This document shows, piece by piece, positions 24,841 to 34,123 of a stretch of DNA of 39,920 nucleotides (positions within the stretch are counted from its first letter, which is position 1; the number at the start of each line of letters is the position of its first letter). The stretch is from Bacteroidales bacterium (GTDB lineage Bacteria > Bacteroidota > Bacteroidia > Bacteroidales > P3), in assembly GCA_017469625.1 (NCBI GenBank), contig JAFUGA010000032.1, forward strand, positions 1-39,920, in the 5' to 3' direction. The notes beneath the pieces are model-generated. The model was not told where the DNA came from, did not search any database, and saw only the letters and a list, made by a program, of their open reading frames with translations. A program made the translations under genes and the position numbers.

Positions 24841-24966
24841 AAAATAAGTGTATTTTACATATAATTCCATACTATTCCATACCTATCACTAAATACACTT
24901 ATTTTATTAGTAATTTATTTTACATTTGTAAGACTTTATCTCATTCCCAACGAAATAAAGTCTTAC
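24841..24966 (+). other. Two-stem structured element downstream of lipoprotein gene, copy 2
   Basis: Stem 1 pairs 24841-24855 with 24891-24905. Stem 2 pairs 24928-24939 with 24955-24966 (12 bp), followed by T6. The ~25-base spacer between the stems is identical to copy 1 (2087-2209), while at least four base pairs have changed on both sides. Confidence 0.65.
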
Positions 24967-24995
24967 TTTTTTATTCCCATTCAACAAAATTTTAA

Positions 24996-25262
24996 TACCT
25001 TTGCACAGAGTTTCAAAACTTGAAAAAATTTCAACTTTTGAAAGTGAAGATATGAAACAACTATAAATCATTAGCAAAATACCTTACTACCAAGCACTCT
25101 TTCCACAAACACTAACCCATAAAAACAAGATTCAAAACAAGTCAATCTCATAACCAACAACTCTTCTCAAAATACTAATCCGTAAAAACAACTACCAACT
25201 CCACAATCCAAAACAACAATTTTGCACTATCACAGTGCAGATTTTTACTATTTTTTGCACTC
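24996..25262 (+). ncRNA. Possible small RNA region: promoter element, hairpins, G-poor body
   Basis: No open frame of note. A -7 element TACCTTTG (24996-25003) is followed by a near-perfect 15-bp hairpin (25010-25044). Then come ~180 bases with almost no G on the plus strand (25050-25225), and a small hairpin TGCACT/AGTGCA near 25227-25244. No -33 box was found. It fills the gap between the cassette and the convergent large gene. Low confidence. Confidence 0.25.
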
Positions 25263-25290
25263 TGTGAGTGAAAAAAGTAATATAACTAAA

Positions 25291-25322
25291 CAAAAAAGAA
25301 CCTGTCCTTTTGGACAGGTTCT
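25291..25322 (-). terminator. Terminator of the large T9SS protein gene
   Basis: AGAACCTGTCC pairs perfectly with GGACAGGTTCT around TTTT; on the minus strand it is followed by six T. It lies 43 bases after the stop codon. Confidence 0.9.
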
Positions 25323-25364
25323 AACAAAGAAATAAAAACAATGTTGTTTAATTGCTTATCAAAC

Positions 25365-28300
25365 TTATTTCACAATAAGTTTTTCTGTCTTTGAAATACC
25401 ATCGCTTGTTATTCTTACATAATAAACTCCGGATTCAAAAGAAGATAAATTGATATTCAAAGTTTCTTGTCCTTGTAGTAAATCGTAACGAGCAAGTGTT
25501 TTACCTTGAACATCTGAGATTGTTATTATGGCGTTTAAAGATAAGCCTTGAATAGATAAAGTAGTATTATTTGTAGCAGGGTTTGGATAAAGCATAACGT
25601 TTATTTCATTCTCTACTTCATTTATACCACTATTTATAGTTAGATTGATAGTTACTGTACTGTCGCAACCATTAACATCTGTAAATACTTCGGTATATGT
25701 TCCATCTGTTTCTAATGATTGTGTTCCGAATTGATAAGGAAGTTCATCAGGATTTATTGCAACATCTAATGTCTTAACATTCTCTTCTCTTACTACTAAA
25801 GTAACAGTATAAAGAGTATCGCAATCATTTTCTTGTCCTGCTACTGTTATTTGGTTTTCTCCCTCTGTAAGAGTTTGTCCTCTAAACTCTGCTTCTTCTC
25901 CATAACATACTGTTATAGTTTCTGTAGCAGTTATCTGAGGAAGAACTGTAAGGGTAACTGTGTATATTGTGTCGCAATCATTTCCTTGTCCTACCACTGT
26001 TATTTGATTTTCTCCCTCTATAAGAGTTTGACCTCTAAATTCTGCACTTTCTCCATTGCATACTGTTATATTTTCTGTTAAAGTCGTAGGGGTACAAGGT
26101 ATTTCTATTTCGTTACCATCTGTATAAGTGAAATTATCCAAACAGAAGTAAGCAGGAATTAAAAGTCCATAAGAGTTTGCATAATTACTTTCCAAAGTAA
26201 ATCTTACTTTCTTTACTTCACCCAAAGCAGTTAAATCCAAATATTTCCAATCCTTGTATGCAGTACCCGTCTGCGTAAGATAAACACTTGCAGTGCCTGT
26301 TACTTGGTCATTTGCATCATATCCTGTTGCTACTACTTTATGATAACCTGGTGTATAATCGTTGGTTGAACCTGTATAAGAATAAGACGCTTTTGAATGA
26401 GAAACATATACTCCGTTTGGTATAAATGTGTGTTCTTCATCTCTATAAACTTCGTTATGTGCTATCATTCCCATAGAAAAGCCATCATAATAAGCCTGCA
26501 TATAAGTAGAGCCAACTCCTTCTATACCTGCCTCTGCAGAAGATACATAGTAGTCTGGACTTACATACGTTCCGCCATTACCTGTAATCTGAGAATTTAT
26601 GCCGTTGCTTGGTCCAAAGCCCATAGCCATAAACCAACCATAAGTAAAGTAAGCAGTACCTGGGAAATTTAAACCTGCAGAAATATTATCCTTATAAAAA
26701 TAAGTAGTTTCCATTTCCTCGTCTTCTTCTAATCTTGTATAGTTTGTTTGAGATATTATTTCATAAGTGTTGGCTGTTGTTAAGAAATTATCGTCTTCAA
26801 AATCTGCCACAAGATACTCTTCTCCTGCATTGTAAAGACCTACTCCTGCAAGACCATAACCGCCGCCTATACCATCATCTACAAGACGTATTACACGTAT
26901 ATTATTTTTATCTAAGTGCTCATTGTCTTCTAAATCATTTATATCAAACACAGAACCATAGCCATTTGGAAGAGATGCTGTCTTGTTTGTAAAACGGAAG
27001 AAATCTTCTCCATTTGACGAAACTTCAACCCAAGCATGTCCGTTATTTGCATTGTTTCCGAAGATAACGAAATCATTTCCTTCTCCGTTGATTATTGGAC
27101 GGTTGAAAGTAATTTTAGCAGTTCCGTTAAGGAATGTAACATAGTCTGTAGTATTAGGTTCTCCTATAGCATTGTAATAACGTCCTGTTGGATACAAGGC
27201 TGTAGTATAAACTTCTACTCCTTTTGCCCAAGCAATAATATCTTCATCTGCTATTTGAGGAGCATCTGGTGTAGGTTCTGTAGTTGTAAATGTAATAGTT
27301 TGTGTAGGCTCTGAAAGATTGGTTTCTGAACATTTGGCTTTCATATAACACTCATAAGTAGTTCCCTCTTCAAGGTTTTCAAATTGTAAGAATAAATTAC
27401 CTACTACATCTACTGCTTCAAAATCTTCTTCTGAACCTACAGGTCTGTAATATACTACAAACTGATATGCTGTTGCTGTATTCCAATAAAGTGTAGCAGT
27501 ATGATCTCCGATAAACTCTGTATCTACTCTGAAATTTGTAGGTGTTTCACAAGTAGGTTCTGGTTCACTTTCATCTACTTCTATCTGTAAATCATCTAAA
27601 CCAATACCTCTACCATAATCTCCTACTGCTTCAAAACCTAATTGATATTCTGTTGCTCCATTTATTTCTGGTAAAACAACAGTTTCTTCTTGCCATGAAG
27701 TTATCTCATCTTCCCACATTTGTATCATAGTCCAATTTTCTGTTGGATCTGTACGATAATAAAGCATAAGAACATCTTGGTCTGGACTCCATGCTTCTTG
27801 TGCATGTTTAAATGTAAGTGTTGCAGAAGCAATATTTGAAAAATCAAATGTAGGAGTTATCAACATTGTTGTTTGTCCATGACCTCCAGATGTAAAGGTA
27901 GCACAATGAGAACCTTCTGGATTAGTTAAAGAACGATAATTTGAAGAAACAACCCATTTTTTAGTTCCCGCTTCTATAACTTGTTCAAAACAATCTATAC
28001 CGTCTTCAAATCCTTCTGTATATGGAAATTCTGTAATAGCACCATCATAGCAAGGAGTTTTATAAGATATAGGTGGAGTAGCAAGAGAAAGATTTTCCAC
28101 ATTGTTTTCATCTAATCCACATCTTGTTCTTACAACAAAATCATATTGAGTATTTAGGTCAAGGTTTTCTATTACTGCATTAGGTTGTTCGCTTACCAAA
28201 ACAGAATCATCATAGAAAGCACTTATAGATTTTTTGTAATAAACATACCATTCATTATCTGTATCCTTTGCTTTTTGCCAAGAGATATTGGCTTTTGTTC

Positions 28301-31205
28301 CACTTTCTCCTTGAGTAGCAATTAAAGTATTTGGTCTTTCGCAATCAGGAATATAATCTACAACAACACTATCCAAATAGTAAGAATTTCCTGAACCTGC
28401 TGTTCCTTTTGTCATAAAGGTAATATATCTACCTTCGCCTTCATAATCTTCTAAAGTTGCTTCACATTCTATCCAAGTAGTAGTTGGAAGTGGGAATACT
28501 TTTATTGTATCAAATGTAGTTATATCTTCTGGATTAGTCATTACTCCCAAAATTGCTTTGTGTCCTGCTGTATTAGGTTTAGCAAAGAAAGTAACTTTTA
28601 AAGAACTCATATCTATATCATCGGATAGACGTGAAGTAGATGCTGTAGCAACATTGTTTGCAGATGTGTTCATATATAAAGATGCTATACCTGTAATATG
28701 TGAAGCATTAACATTTGGTGTATTACCATTTCTTATCAAAGTCCAACAATCTGGAAATACATAATGATTATAACTACTTGTTCCATAAGTATCAAAGTTT
28801 TCTACATACGGAAGAGTTGTTACATTGCCACAAGGTGTTCTGTAGTTTATAGTTTCAAAAGCATCTGTTTCACTATCTTCGCAAGATGTTTTTACATACA
28901 TAGTGTAATTGGTTTGCAAAGGAAGATTTGTAAGGGTATAAGTAGGTTCGCCATTTACTTCTACTGAAGTATAAGCAGTTTCTCCTTCTGCTTTATAATA
29001 AAGTACCCAAGCATTATCGCTTTCATTTCCTTTTGTCCAAGTAACAGTAACACTTGATGGAGTTTCTGTAGGTGTTGCTGTTAGGTTGTAGGTATGTTCA
29101 CACTCTGGAATATAAGTCAATGTTACTTCATCAAGGAACATATTTACAGTCATAGTACCACCTACTCTAAAGGCTATAGTTTTTCCTTCTCCATTATAAT
29201 TTAAAAATGAAACTTCGTATTTGTGCCAACCACTGTTGCCAAGTGGTACTAACGTTTTCACTGTTTCAAAAGAAGCACTATCTGTTGCATCTGCCAAAAC
29301 ACCTATAGAAATAGGATAAGCATTAGTTGAGTTTGTTCTTATATAGAAAGAAAGTTTTGTTGATGTTATATCTATATCATCTGACAAAGTAGGCAATGCT
29401 GCTATATTATTATCTGTTGCACCTGCATACATAACGACATAACCTATAGTATTGTCATAACTTGATAAACCTGCAATGTAAGGAGAAGATGAGTTATCTT
29501 CTTCGTCATTTGTTCTGAATGCTCCCCAACAAAACTGCTCTATTAAATCATTATTTGTGTTTGGTAGTTCAAATTTTTCATAGTAAGGCAAAGATGTTAT
29601 TTGTCCACAAGGAGTTTTTACTATCATAGTATCATAAACATCTGAAACTTCTCCATTGCCACAATCTGTTTTTATAAATATCTTGTATTTAGAAGACAAA
29701 GCCAAACCTGTTATGGTATAAGGGTTAGTTGTAGCAGAGGCTGTATTAACTTCTGTATCTCCTTCTTTTTGCCAACCTACAATCCAAGCATTATCTGTTT
29801 CACTTGCAGGAGTCCAACTTACTGTAACATCGCCTAAATCTTCTGTAGAAGCCAATGCTGAAACAGGTATAGGATGTTCACAATTAGAAATTTCACTCAC
29901 TGAAAAATTATCAATAAAATAATTCCAACGATTACCGTTATCTACAGACTTTAAGGCTAAGTATCTCTTGTCTGTATCAAATTCTAATTCATCTAAACGA
30001 ATTTCTTCTTTTGTCCAACTATCAGAAAAAGTTATAGTCGCTATAGTTTCGAAACTTTCCTCATCTGAAGGGTTTGTCATAACACCCAAAAGCACATATT
30101 CATTAGTTGCAGTTCCGTAACTATTGTTTGAAGTTCTTCTTTTCCAAAAAGATATTTTTGTATTAGAAATATCTATACTTTCATCAAATGCTGAAGTAAC
30201 TGCCATAGCAGTACCAGATGATATAGACATACATAGAGATTTTGTACCAGATTTATGGGTATTTGAAAGTAAAGGATAAGTATCGTTTGTTGTTACTTTT
30301 GTCCAGCAAAGAGGAAATGATGAAGTACCATGATTGTCAAAATCTTCTATATATGGTAACTCTGTTATTTCACTACATGCGGTGCGAAATGTTTTTTTAG
30401 TAGAATATTTTGAGATAACCTCTTCCCCGTTTTCGTCTTCACAAATAGTAGATGTCCAACAGGTATATTCTGTATTAGGAGTTAGTTCTGTAAGTGTATA
30501 TGTTAATACTCCATTTACAAGAATAGAATCGTATGTTGTTTGAGCAGTAGGTTTATAATAAAAATAATAGTCATCAAAATCTTCATTTGCACCTTCCCAA
30601 GTACAACTTGCAGTTGTAGAAGTTAGACTTGAAACTGCAAAATTTAAAGGTTTAGGGCAGGCATCGTTGCCTCCAGGAACTGAAACATATTCTGCAGTTG
30701 TTGGATTTTTAAAAGTAACACCTGCAGGTACTCCATACCACTGTCCATAGCAAGCAGCCCCCCAAGAGTTAGCAGTTAATTGATTTGAGAAAAAACCACT
30801 TCCAAGGTTACTCCCTAAAAACATTCCCCAATTTCCATCTGCTGCTCCTGTATATTCATATACACCATCACCATCTGCATCATAGGATATATTATTCAAC
30901 CAACCACTATTTTGATTACCAGATATAAGAAAATGTTGGCCATCTTGTATAGCAGCGTTTATTACATCGGCCATAGAACAACTATTAGTGCTGAATCTGT
31001 AACCAATAACCCAAGCGTAAGGGTCTAACCCATTGTTGAAAATAATAATAAGTGCTGTTTCATTACTTCCTTCTCCGACCCAATACTCTATATCCGAAGC
31101 GGTGAAAGTACCGTTTGGAGCGGTGGAAGTTAGTGTTTGAGCCTGCAATGAAAGACTCAGAGTTGTTATTATAGCAAACAACAAGCTTACAATACGTTTT
31201 TTCAT
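25365..31205 (-). CDS. Giant T9SS-secreted multidomain protein under a cobalamin riboswitch
   Basis: 1946 residues. Signal peptide (SLLFAIITTLSLSLQAQ). Rough domain order: ~25-170 a domain starting IEYWVGEGSNETALIIIFN; ~175-1050 alternating fibronectin-III-like modules (SCTWEGANEDFDDYYFYYK; VSWTPASETDNAWIVGW) and jelly-roll modules that begin LPYxExF; ~1055-1215 a MAM-like module (FPYTEGFEDGIDCFEQV); ~1215-1305 another Fn3; ~1320-1462 a cell-surface-type domain (IIAWAKGVEVYT; VIRLVDDGIGGG); ~1465-1695 a DUF4465-like domain (VVATGYDANDQVTG, YLDLTALGEVKKVRFTLES, PAYFCLDNF); ~1700-1865 repeat modules, two of them nearly identical (TVCNGESAEFRGQTL); last ~75 residues a T9SS type A sorting domain (LYPNPATNNTTLSI). 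The riboswitch implies repression when cobalamin is plentiful, so surface capture or salvage of corrinoids is a reasonable inference. No BtuB-type receptor gene is in the window. Confidence 0.85.
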   Translation of the reverse strand: MKKRIVSLLFAIITTLSLSLQAQTLTSTAPNGTFTASDIEYWVGEGSNETALIIIFNNGLDPYAWVIGYRFSTNSCSMADVINAAIQDGQHFLISGNQNSGWLNNISYDADGDGVYEYTGAADGNWGMFLGSNLGSGFFSNQLTANSWGAACYGQWYGVPAGVTFKNPTTAEYVSVPGGNDACPKPLNFAVSSLTSTTASCTWEGANEDFDDYYFYYKPTAQTTYDSILVNGVLTYTLTELTPNTEYTCWTSTICEDENGEEVISKYSTKKTFRTACSEITELPYIEDFDNHGTSSFPLCWTKVTTNDTYPLLSNTHKSGTKSLCMSISSGTAMAVTSAFDESIDISNTKISFWKRRTSNNSYGTATNEYVLLGVMTNPSDEESFETIATITFSDSWTKEEIRLDELEFDTDKRYLALKSVDNGNRWNYFIDNFSVSEISNCEHPIPVSALASTEDLGDVTVSWTPASETDNAWIVGWQKEGDTEVNTASATTNPYTITGLALSSKYKIFIKTDCGNGEVSDVYDTMIVKTPCGQITSLPYYEKFELPNTNNDLIEQFCWGAFRTNDEEDNSSSPYIAGLSSYDNTIGYVVMYAGATDNNIAALPTLSDDIDITSTKLSFYIRTNSTNAYPISIGVLADATDSASFETVKTLVPLGNSGWHKYEVSFLNYNGEGKTIAFRVGGTMTVNMFLDEVTLTYIPECEHTYNLTATPTETPSSVTVTWTKGNESDNAWVLYYKAEGETAYTSVEVNGEPTYTLTNLPLQTNYTMYVKTSCEDSETDAFETINYRTPCGNVTTLPYVENFDTYGTSSYNHYVFPDCWTLIRNGNTPNVNASHITGIASLYMNTSANNVATASTSRLSDDIDMSSLKVTFFAKPNTAGHKAILGVMTNPEDITTFDTIKVFPLPTTTWIECEATLEDYEGEGRYITFMTKGTAGSGNSYYLDSVVVDYIPDCERPNTLIATQGESGTKANISWQKAKDTDNEWYVYYKKSISAFYDDSVLVSEQPNAVIENLDLNTQYDFVVRTRCGLDENNVENLSLATPPISYKTPCYDGAITEFPYTEGFEDGIDCFEQVIEAGTKKWVVSSNYRSLTNPEGSHCATFTSGGHGQTTMLITPTFDFSNIASATLTFKHAQEAWSPDQDVLMLYYRTDPTENWTMIQMWEDEITSWQEETVVLPEINGATEYQLGFEAVGDYGRGIGLDDLQIEVDESEPEPTCETPTNFRVDTEFIGDHTATLYWNTATAYQFVVYYRPVGSEEDFEAVDVVGNLFLQFENLEEGTTYECYMKAKCSETNLSEPTQTITFTTTEPTPDAPQIADEDIIAWAKGVEVYTTALYPTGRYYNAIGEPNTTDYVTFLNGTAKITFNRPIINGEGNDFVIFGNNANNGHAWVEVSSNGEDFFRFTNKTASLPNGYGSVFDINDLEDNEHLDKNNIRVIRLVDDGIGGGYGLAGVGLYNAGEEYLVADFEDDNFLTTANTYEIISQTNYTRLEEDEEMETTYFYKDNISAGLNFPGTAYFTYGWFMAMGFGPSNGINSQITGNGGTYVSPDYYVSSAEAGIEGVGSTYMQAYYDGFSMGMIAHNEVYRDEEHTFIPNGVYVSHSKASYSYTGSTNDYTPGYHKVVATGYDANDQVTGTASVYLTQTGTAYKDWKYLDLTALGEVKKVRFTLESNYANSYGLLIPAYFCLDNFTYTDGNEIEIPCTPTTLTENITVCNGESAEFRGQTLIEGENQITVVGQGNDCDTIYTVTLTVLPQITATETITVCYGEEAEFRGQTLTEGENQITVAGQENDCDTLYTVTLVVREENVKTLDVAINPDELPYQFGTQSLETDGTYTEVFTDVNGCDSTVTINLTINSGINEVENEINVMLYPNPATNNTTLSIQGLSLNAIITISDVQGKTLARYDLLQGQETLNINLSSFESGVYYVRITSDGISKTEKLIVK

Positions 31206-31350
31206 TCCATTTAACGGTTTTAGTTTGTTAATTTATAAATAAAACATATCGTAAATTTGCGTACAGTAACGGGGAACGCTAACAAAAAATGCAAAAGCGT
31301 AAATAATAAATATCTTCACCGTTTCTTCAGTACCCGAAAGTTACGATTTT

Positions 31351-31530
31351 ATCAAATCTTGGCAGGTCTTCTGACTTGTTCTACTGTTGCGGTCTTCCCA
31401 TCTATAAATAAGACAGTGACAAAGTAAGAGATACAACAGCCCTTGTAAGAACTTACAGCTACGGGTATAGTTTAGGATTTGCACCTAATTCCCTGTTAGT
31501 CTCCGAAAAAGGAGAACCAAAACTTGAGAT
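31351..31530 (-). promoter_or_regulatory. Cobalamin (B12) riboswitch
   Basis: Read on the minus strand it has the conserved blocks in order: GGGAATTAGGTGCAAATCC (31475-31493), ACCCGTAGCTGTAAG, GTCACTGTC, GGGAAGACCG and finally AGTCAGAAGACCTGCC (31361-31376), with a short first hairpin CTCC/GGAG. It starts at the predicted transcription start and ends ~145 bases before the ATG of the large T9SS gene. The space between would be the expression platform. Cobalamin binding normally turns the downstream gene off. Confidence 0.93.
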
Positions 31531-31532
31531 TG

Positions 31533-31563
31533 CAAAAGTAGTACTTTTTATAATACTGACAAA
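31533..31563 (-). promoter_or_regulatory. Promoter of the riboswitch and large T9SS gene
   Basis: On the minus strand: TTTG (31560-31563), 19 bases, TACTTTTG (31533-31540). Full consensus, placed so that transcription starts at the edge of the riboswitch. Confidence 0.8.
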
Positions 31564-31587
31564 GAAAAAATGAAAAATAAAAAATTA

Positions 31588-32196
31588 TCAGAACAATGTA
31601 GGCTCGGGCAAAAGGTTGAACGTCTTTCTGTGCAACGGCGTTATACCATATTTCTTTATGGCTTCCCTATGGTCTTTGGTAGGATAGCCTTTGTTTTTAT
31701 CCCATCTGTATTCGGGGTATTGTTTAGATAGTTCTATCATAGCATCGTCCCTATAAGTCTTTGCAAGAATGCTTGCCGCCGCTATAGACATATAGGTAGC
31801 ATCGCCTTTGATAACGGTTTTAAAAGGAATACCTGTATCGGTATGAAAACGGTTGCCGTCTATAAGCAGAAACTCCGGCTTCACGTTTAAGAGTTTCACT
31901 GCCCTATTCATTGCTAATATACTTGCAGAGAGAATATTTATCTGGTCTATCTCTTCGTTAGTAACCTCGCAAACGGCAAAAGAGATAGCGTTTTCTTCTA
32001 TTACAGAACGAAGAAAACGCCTTTGTTTGTCTGTCAATTGTTTTGAATCGTTCAAAAGTTCATTCTCAAACCCTTTTGGCAAGATGACAGCAGCAGCATA
32101 AACACCTCCGCAAAGACAACCTCTGCCTGCTTCATCGCAACCACATTCTAAGGCTATGGAACTTTTGTAAAAAGGTTGTAACAACTTATTTAACAA
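31588..32196 (-). CDS. rnhB: Ribonuclease HII
   Basis: 202 residues. Active-site motif [13 protein letters not shown] (~18-30, first Asp and Glu), LLIDGNRF (third acidic residue, ~105), and [21 protein letters not shown] (fourth Asp plus the family Ser-Ile-Leu-Ala-Lys stretch, ~125-145), then [14 protein letters not shown] near the end. It cuts RNA in RNA/DNA hybrids and starts removal of single ribonucleotides from DNA. It overlaps the 3' end of purQ by 11 bases and is probably co-transcribed with it. Confidence 0.95.
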   Translation of the reverse strand: MLNKLLQPFYKSSIALECGCDEAGRGCLCGGVYAAAVILPKGFENELLNDSKQLTDKQRRFLRSVIEENAISFAVCEVTNEEIDQINILSASILAMNRAVKLLNVKPEFLLIDGNRFHTDTGIPFKTVIKGDATYMSIAAASILAKTYRDDAMIELSKQYPEYRWDKNKGYPTKDHREAIKKYGITPLHRKTFNLLPEPTLF

Positions 32197-32878
32197 AATT
32201 TTTTATTACACTGTCAAATAAAGCCTTTCCATCTGTGTTACCCAATTCAAAATCTGAACATCTCTCAGGGTGAGGCATCATACCGAAAACATTTTTCGTT
32301 TCATTGGTAACACCTGCTATGTTTGAAATACTTCCATTTGGATTATATTCTGGCTTTATCTCTCCTTTTTCACTGCAATAACGGAAAAGTATCTGCTCGT
32401 TATCTTCCATCTTTTTCAAAACGTCCTCGTATGCAAAATATCTACCCTCTCCGTGTGCAATAGGTATCTCCAATGCAGAACCTATTTTCACATCTTTTGT
32501 AAATATAGTACTGTTGGTTTGTGGGGTAATAAACTGATTTTTACAGATAAACTTTTGATTATCATTGTGTAAAAGAGTACCCTCCAATAAACCACTTTCG
32601 CAAAGTATTTGAAAACCATTGCAAACTCCAAGAAGGTAGCCTCCTTTTTTTGCAAAGTTTTTTATCTCACTCATTATAGGAGAAAGAGAGGCTATAGCAC
32701 CACTACGAAGATAATCTCCATAAGAGAAACCTCCAGGTAATACTATCATATCACAACCTTGTAAATCCCTCTCTTTGTGCCATAAAGGCACCACTTCTTG
32801 TCCCTCTATATTACGAAGAACGTATATCATATCGTGGTCACAATTTGAACCAGGAAAAACTACAACTCCGAATTTCAT
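32186..32878 (-). CDS. purQ: Phosphoribosylformylglycinamidine synthase, glutaminase subunit PurQ
   Basis: 230 residues from the ATG at 32878 ([17 protein letters not shown]). A longer frame from 32917 would cover the -7 element and is unlikely. Class I glutamine amidotransferase: nucleophile Cys in [11 protein letters not shown] (~85), with the His and Glu of the triad in [11 protein letters not shown] near residue 205; HGEGRYF is also typical of PurQ. It supplies ammonia to PurL in the fourth step of purine synthesis. This is the separate-subunit form, which needs small PurL and PurS; neither is in the window. Confidence 0.94.
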   Translation of the reverse strand: MKFGVVVFPGSNCDHDMIYVLRNIEGQEVVPLWHKERDLQGCDMIVLPGGFSYGDYLRSGAIASLSPIMSEIKNFAKKGGYLLGVCNGFQILCESGLLEGTLLHNDNQKFICKNQFITPQTNSTIFTKDVKIGSALEIPIAHGEGRYFAYEDVLKKMEDNEQILFRYCSEKGEIKPEYNPNGSISNIAGVTNETKNVFGMMPHPERCSDFELGNTDGKALFDSVIKNFVK

Positions 32879-32906
32879 ATCAAAAAATGTTTGTTTTAAA
32901 TCTTTG

Positions 32907-32936
32907 CAAAAATACAAAAACTATTGTAAAAGACAA
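32907..32936 (-). promoter_or_regulatory. Promoter of purQ-rnhB
   Basis: On the minus strand: TTG (32934-32936), about 19 bases, TATTTTTG (32907-32914), 29 bases before the purQ start. Confidence 0.65.
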
Positions 32937-32995
32937 TAAAAAGTTTGATTTTAATTTTTCTAAACCCTATTTTTGTGAAAAAATTTCTTAAAATT

Positions 32996-33114
32996 AGTGT
33001 TCTAAATTGCCACTTTTTCATTAAGAACCGTTCTTATAACCCTCTCTTTCTTTGTTTCGTAACAACAAAACCCTTGATTTTTATAGTAATTTTTTACAAA
33101 CTGTTCTATTTTCC
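32996..33114. other. Segment shared with 20271-20379
   Basis: Begins AGTGTTCTAAATT and ends AAACTGTTCTATTTTCC, with CTTTCTTTGTTT between, just like the segment beside array C (20271-20379). The middle is diverged and of slightly different length. No gene. Confidence 0.5.
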
Positions 33115-33127
33115 TTATTATAATTTG

Positions 33128-33358
33128 ATAAAACTTTGTTTCAAATTTCTAAAACCTTATTTCACTCTCACGAAACTTTGTTTTAATTTTCTATCTCTTT
33201 GTTTTAATTTCACGAAACAAAGTTTTAGAATTCTATCTCTTTGTTTTAATTTCGTAGAACTTTGTTTCGTAAAACTAAAACTTTGTTTTAGAAAATTAGA
33301 ACTTGATTCTACAAAAATAAAACTTCGTTTCACTTTGTGCAAAACGAAGTTTTAGAAG
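33128..33358 (+). repeat. 21-bp repeat array D (11 units)
   Basis: The longest array: eleven units in exact 21-bp register. Three or four carry the inverted core (CAAAGTTTTA, ACGAAGTTTTA) in the same slot. Flanking genes both run on the minus strand, yet the array has the same plus-strand orientation as the other four. Confidence 0.9.
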
Positions 33359-33409
33359 TTTAAAATATTATGTTATTCTGCTATTTCATCAAAACAAATT
33401 TACCTTGTT

Positions 33410-33631
33410 TTACAGCATAACATAATCAGATAAAGAATTGTTATCATTAAACGATACTTGTGTTTTAAGTTTCATTTTTTGTTTTGTGGTTAATTCTTTT
33501 TGTAACTTAAATACACAATTTGTATCATCTGCTGTAAATTCAACAAAACCTTCTTTTGTTTTATAACCTACTTGTGCAAAAGAAGTTATACATAATAATG
33601 TAATAACCAATGTAACTAAAATCCTTTTCAT
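33410..33631 (-). CDS. Small secreted hypothetical protein
   Basis: 73 residues with a signal peptide (ILVTLVITLLCITSFAQ) leaving a mature peptide of about 54 residues (VGYKTKEGFVEFTADDTNC, then Lys/Thr-rich). No recognised family. It starts 3 bases after the stop of the lipoprotein gene; AAAGGAG at the end of that gene serves as its ribosome binding site. It is therefore the second gene of a two-gene operon. Confidence 0.6.
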   Translation of the reverse strand: MKRILVTLVITLLCITSFAQVGYKTKEGFVEFTADDTNCVFKLQKELTTKQKMKLKTQVSFNDNNSLSDYVML

Positions 33632-33634
33632 TTT

Positions 33635-34123
33635 TTATTCTCCTTTCTCATATTTTACTATTTTTGTTACTACCATTCTTTTAACGTTCATTGGAGGACC
33701 ATATATTGCTTGACATGGTGAATTATGTTTAAATAAATTAGCATCCTCATCTGTTGCTTCTTTATATTCAAACGTAATAATATCCCCAACTTTTAACTCT
33801 GGTAGTTTTTTCCCTTTTAATGAATATCTATTATTACCATCTAAATCAAATTGTTGAGGTATTGCTATAACATTATCATAATAGAATAGTGTATCCCACA
33901 TTACAATAAATTTATCATCATCATATCCGTCATCGTATGAACCTATATTTTTGTCATTTAGGACAGAAATAATTAACTCATTGCCTATGCACGGCCATAG
34001 GTCTGCAACAATTTTCCCTCGTATAAGGATTCTGTGTTCTTCTTCATCTGAACAACTAACAAAGGTTAGTCCGATACTTACTGCTACAAGTAGCAGTACA
34101 AGGTTTGTTTTGATTCTATTCAT
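33635..34123 (-). CDS. Predicted surface lipoprotein
   Basis: 162 residues. Signal peptide (NLVLLLVAVSIGLTFVSC) with lipobox FVSC. The residues after Cys are SDEEE, an acidic stretch like the lipoprotein export signal that sends Bacteroidetes lipoproteins to the cell surface (inference from that rule). The mature part is beta-rich and small (ILIRGKIVADLWPCIGNEL; KVGDIITFEYKEA), with an OB- or NigD-like feel, but the family is not recognised. Operon with the 73-residue secreted protein gene 3 bases downstream. A -7-like TACTTTCG lies at 34210-34217. Confidence 0.7.
   Translation of the reverse strand: MNRIKTNLVLLLVAVSIGLTFVSCSDEEEHRILIRGKIVADLWPCIGNELIISVLNDKNIGSYDDGYDDDKFIVMWDTLFYYDNVIAIPQQFDLDGNNRYSLKGKKLPELKVGDIITFEYKEATDEDANLFKHNSPCQAIYGPPMNVKRMVVTKIVKYEKGE

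Noticed and set aside
32945-33355. 136-codon heptad frame as a protein-coding gene
   Set aside because: No promoter, no ribosome site, and composition is that of the repeat; kept only as a finding to test.
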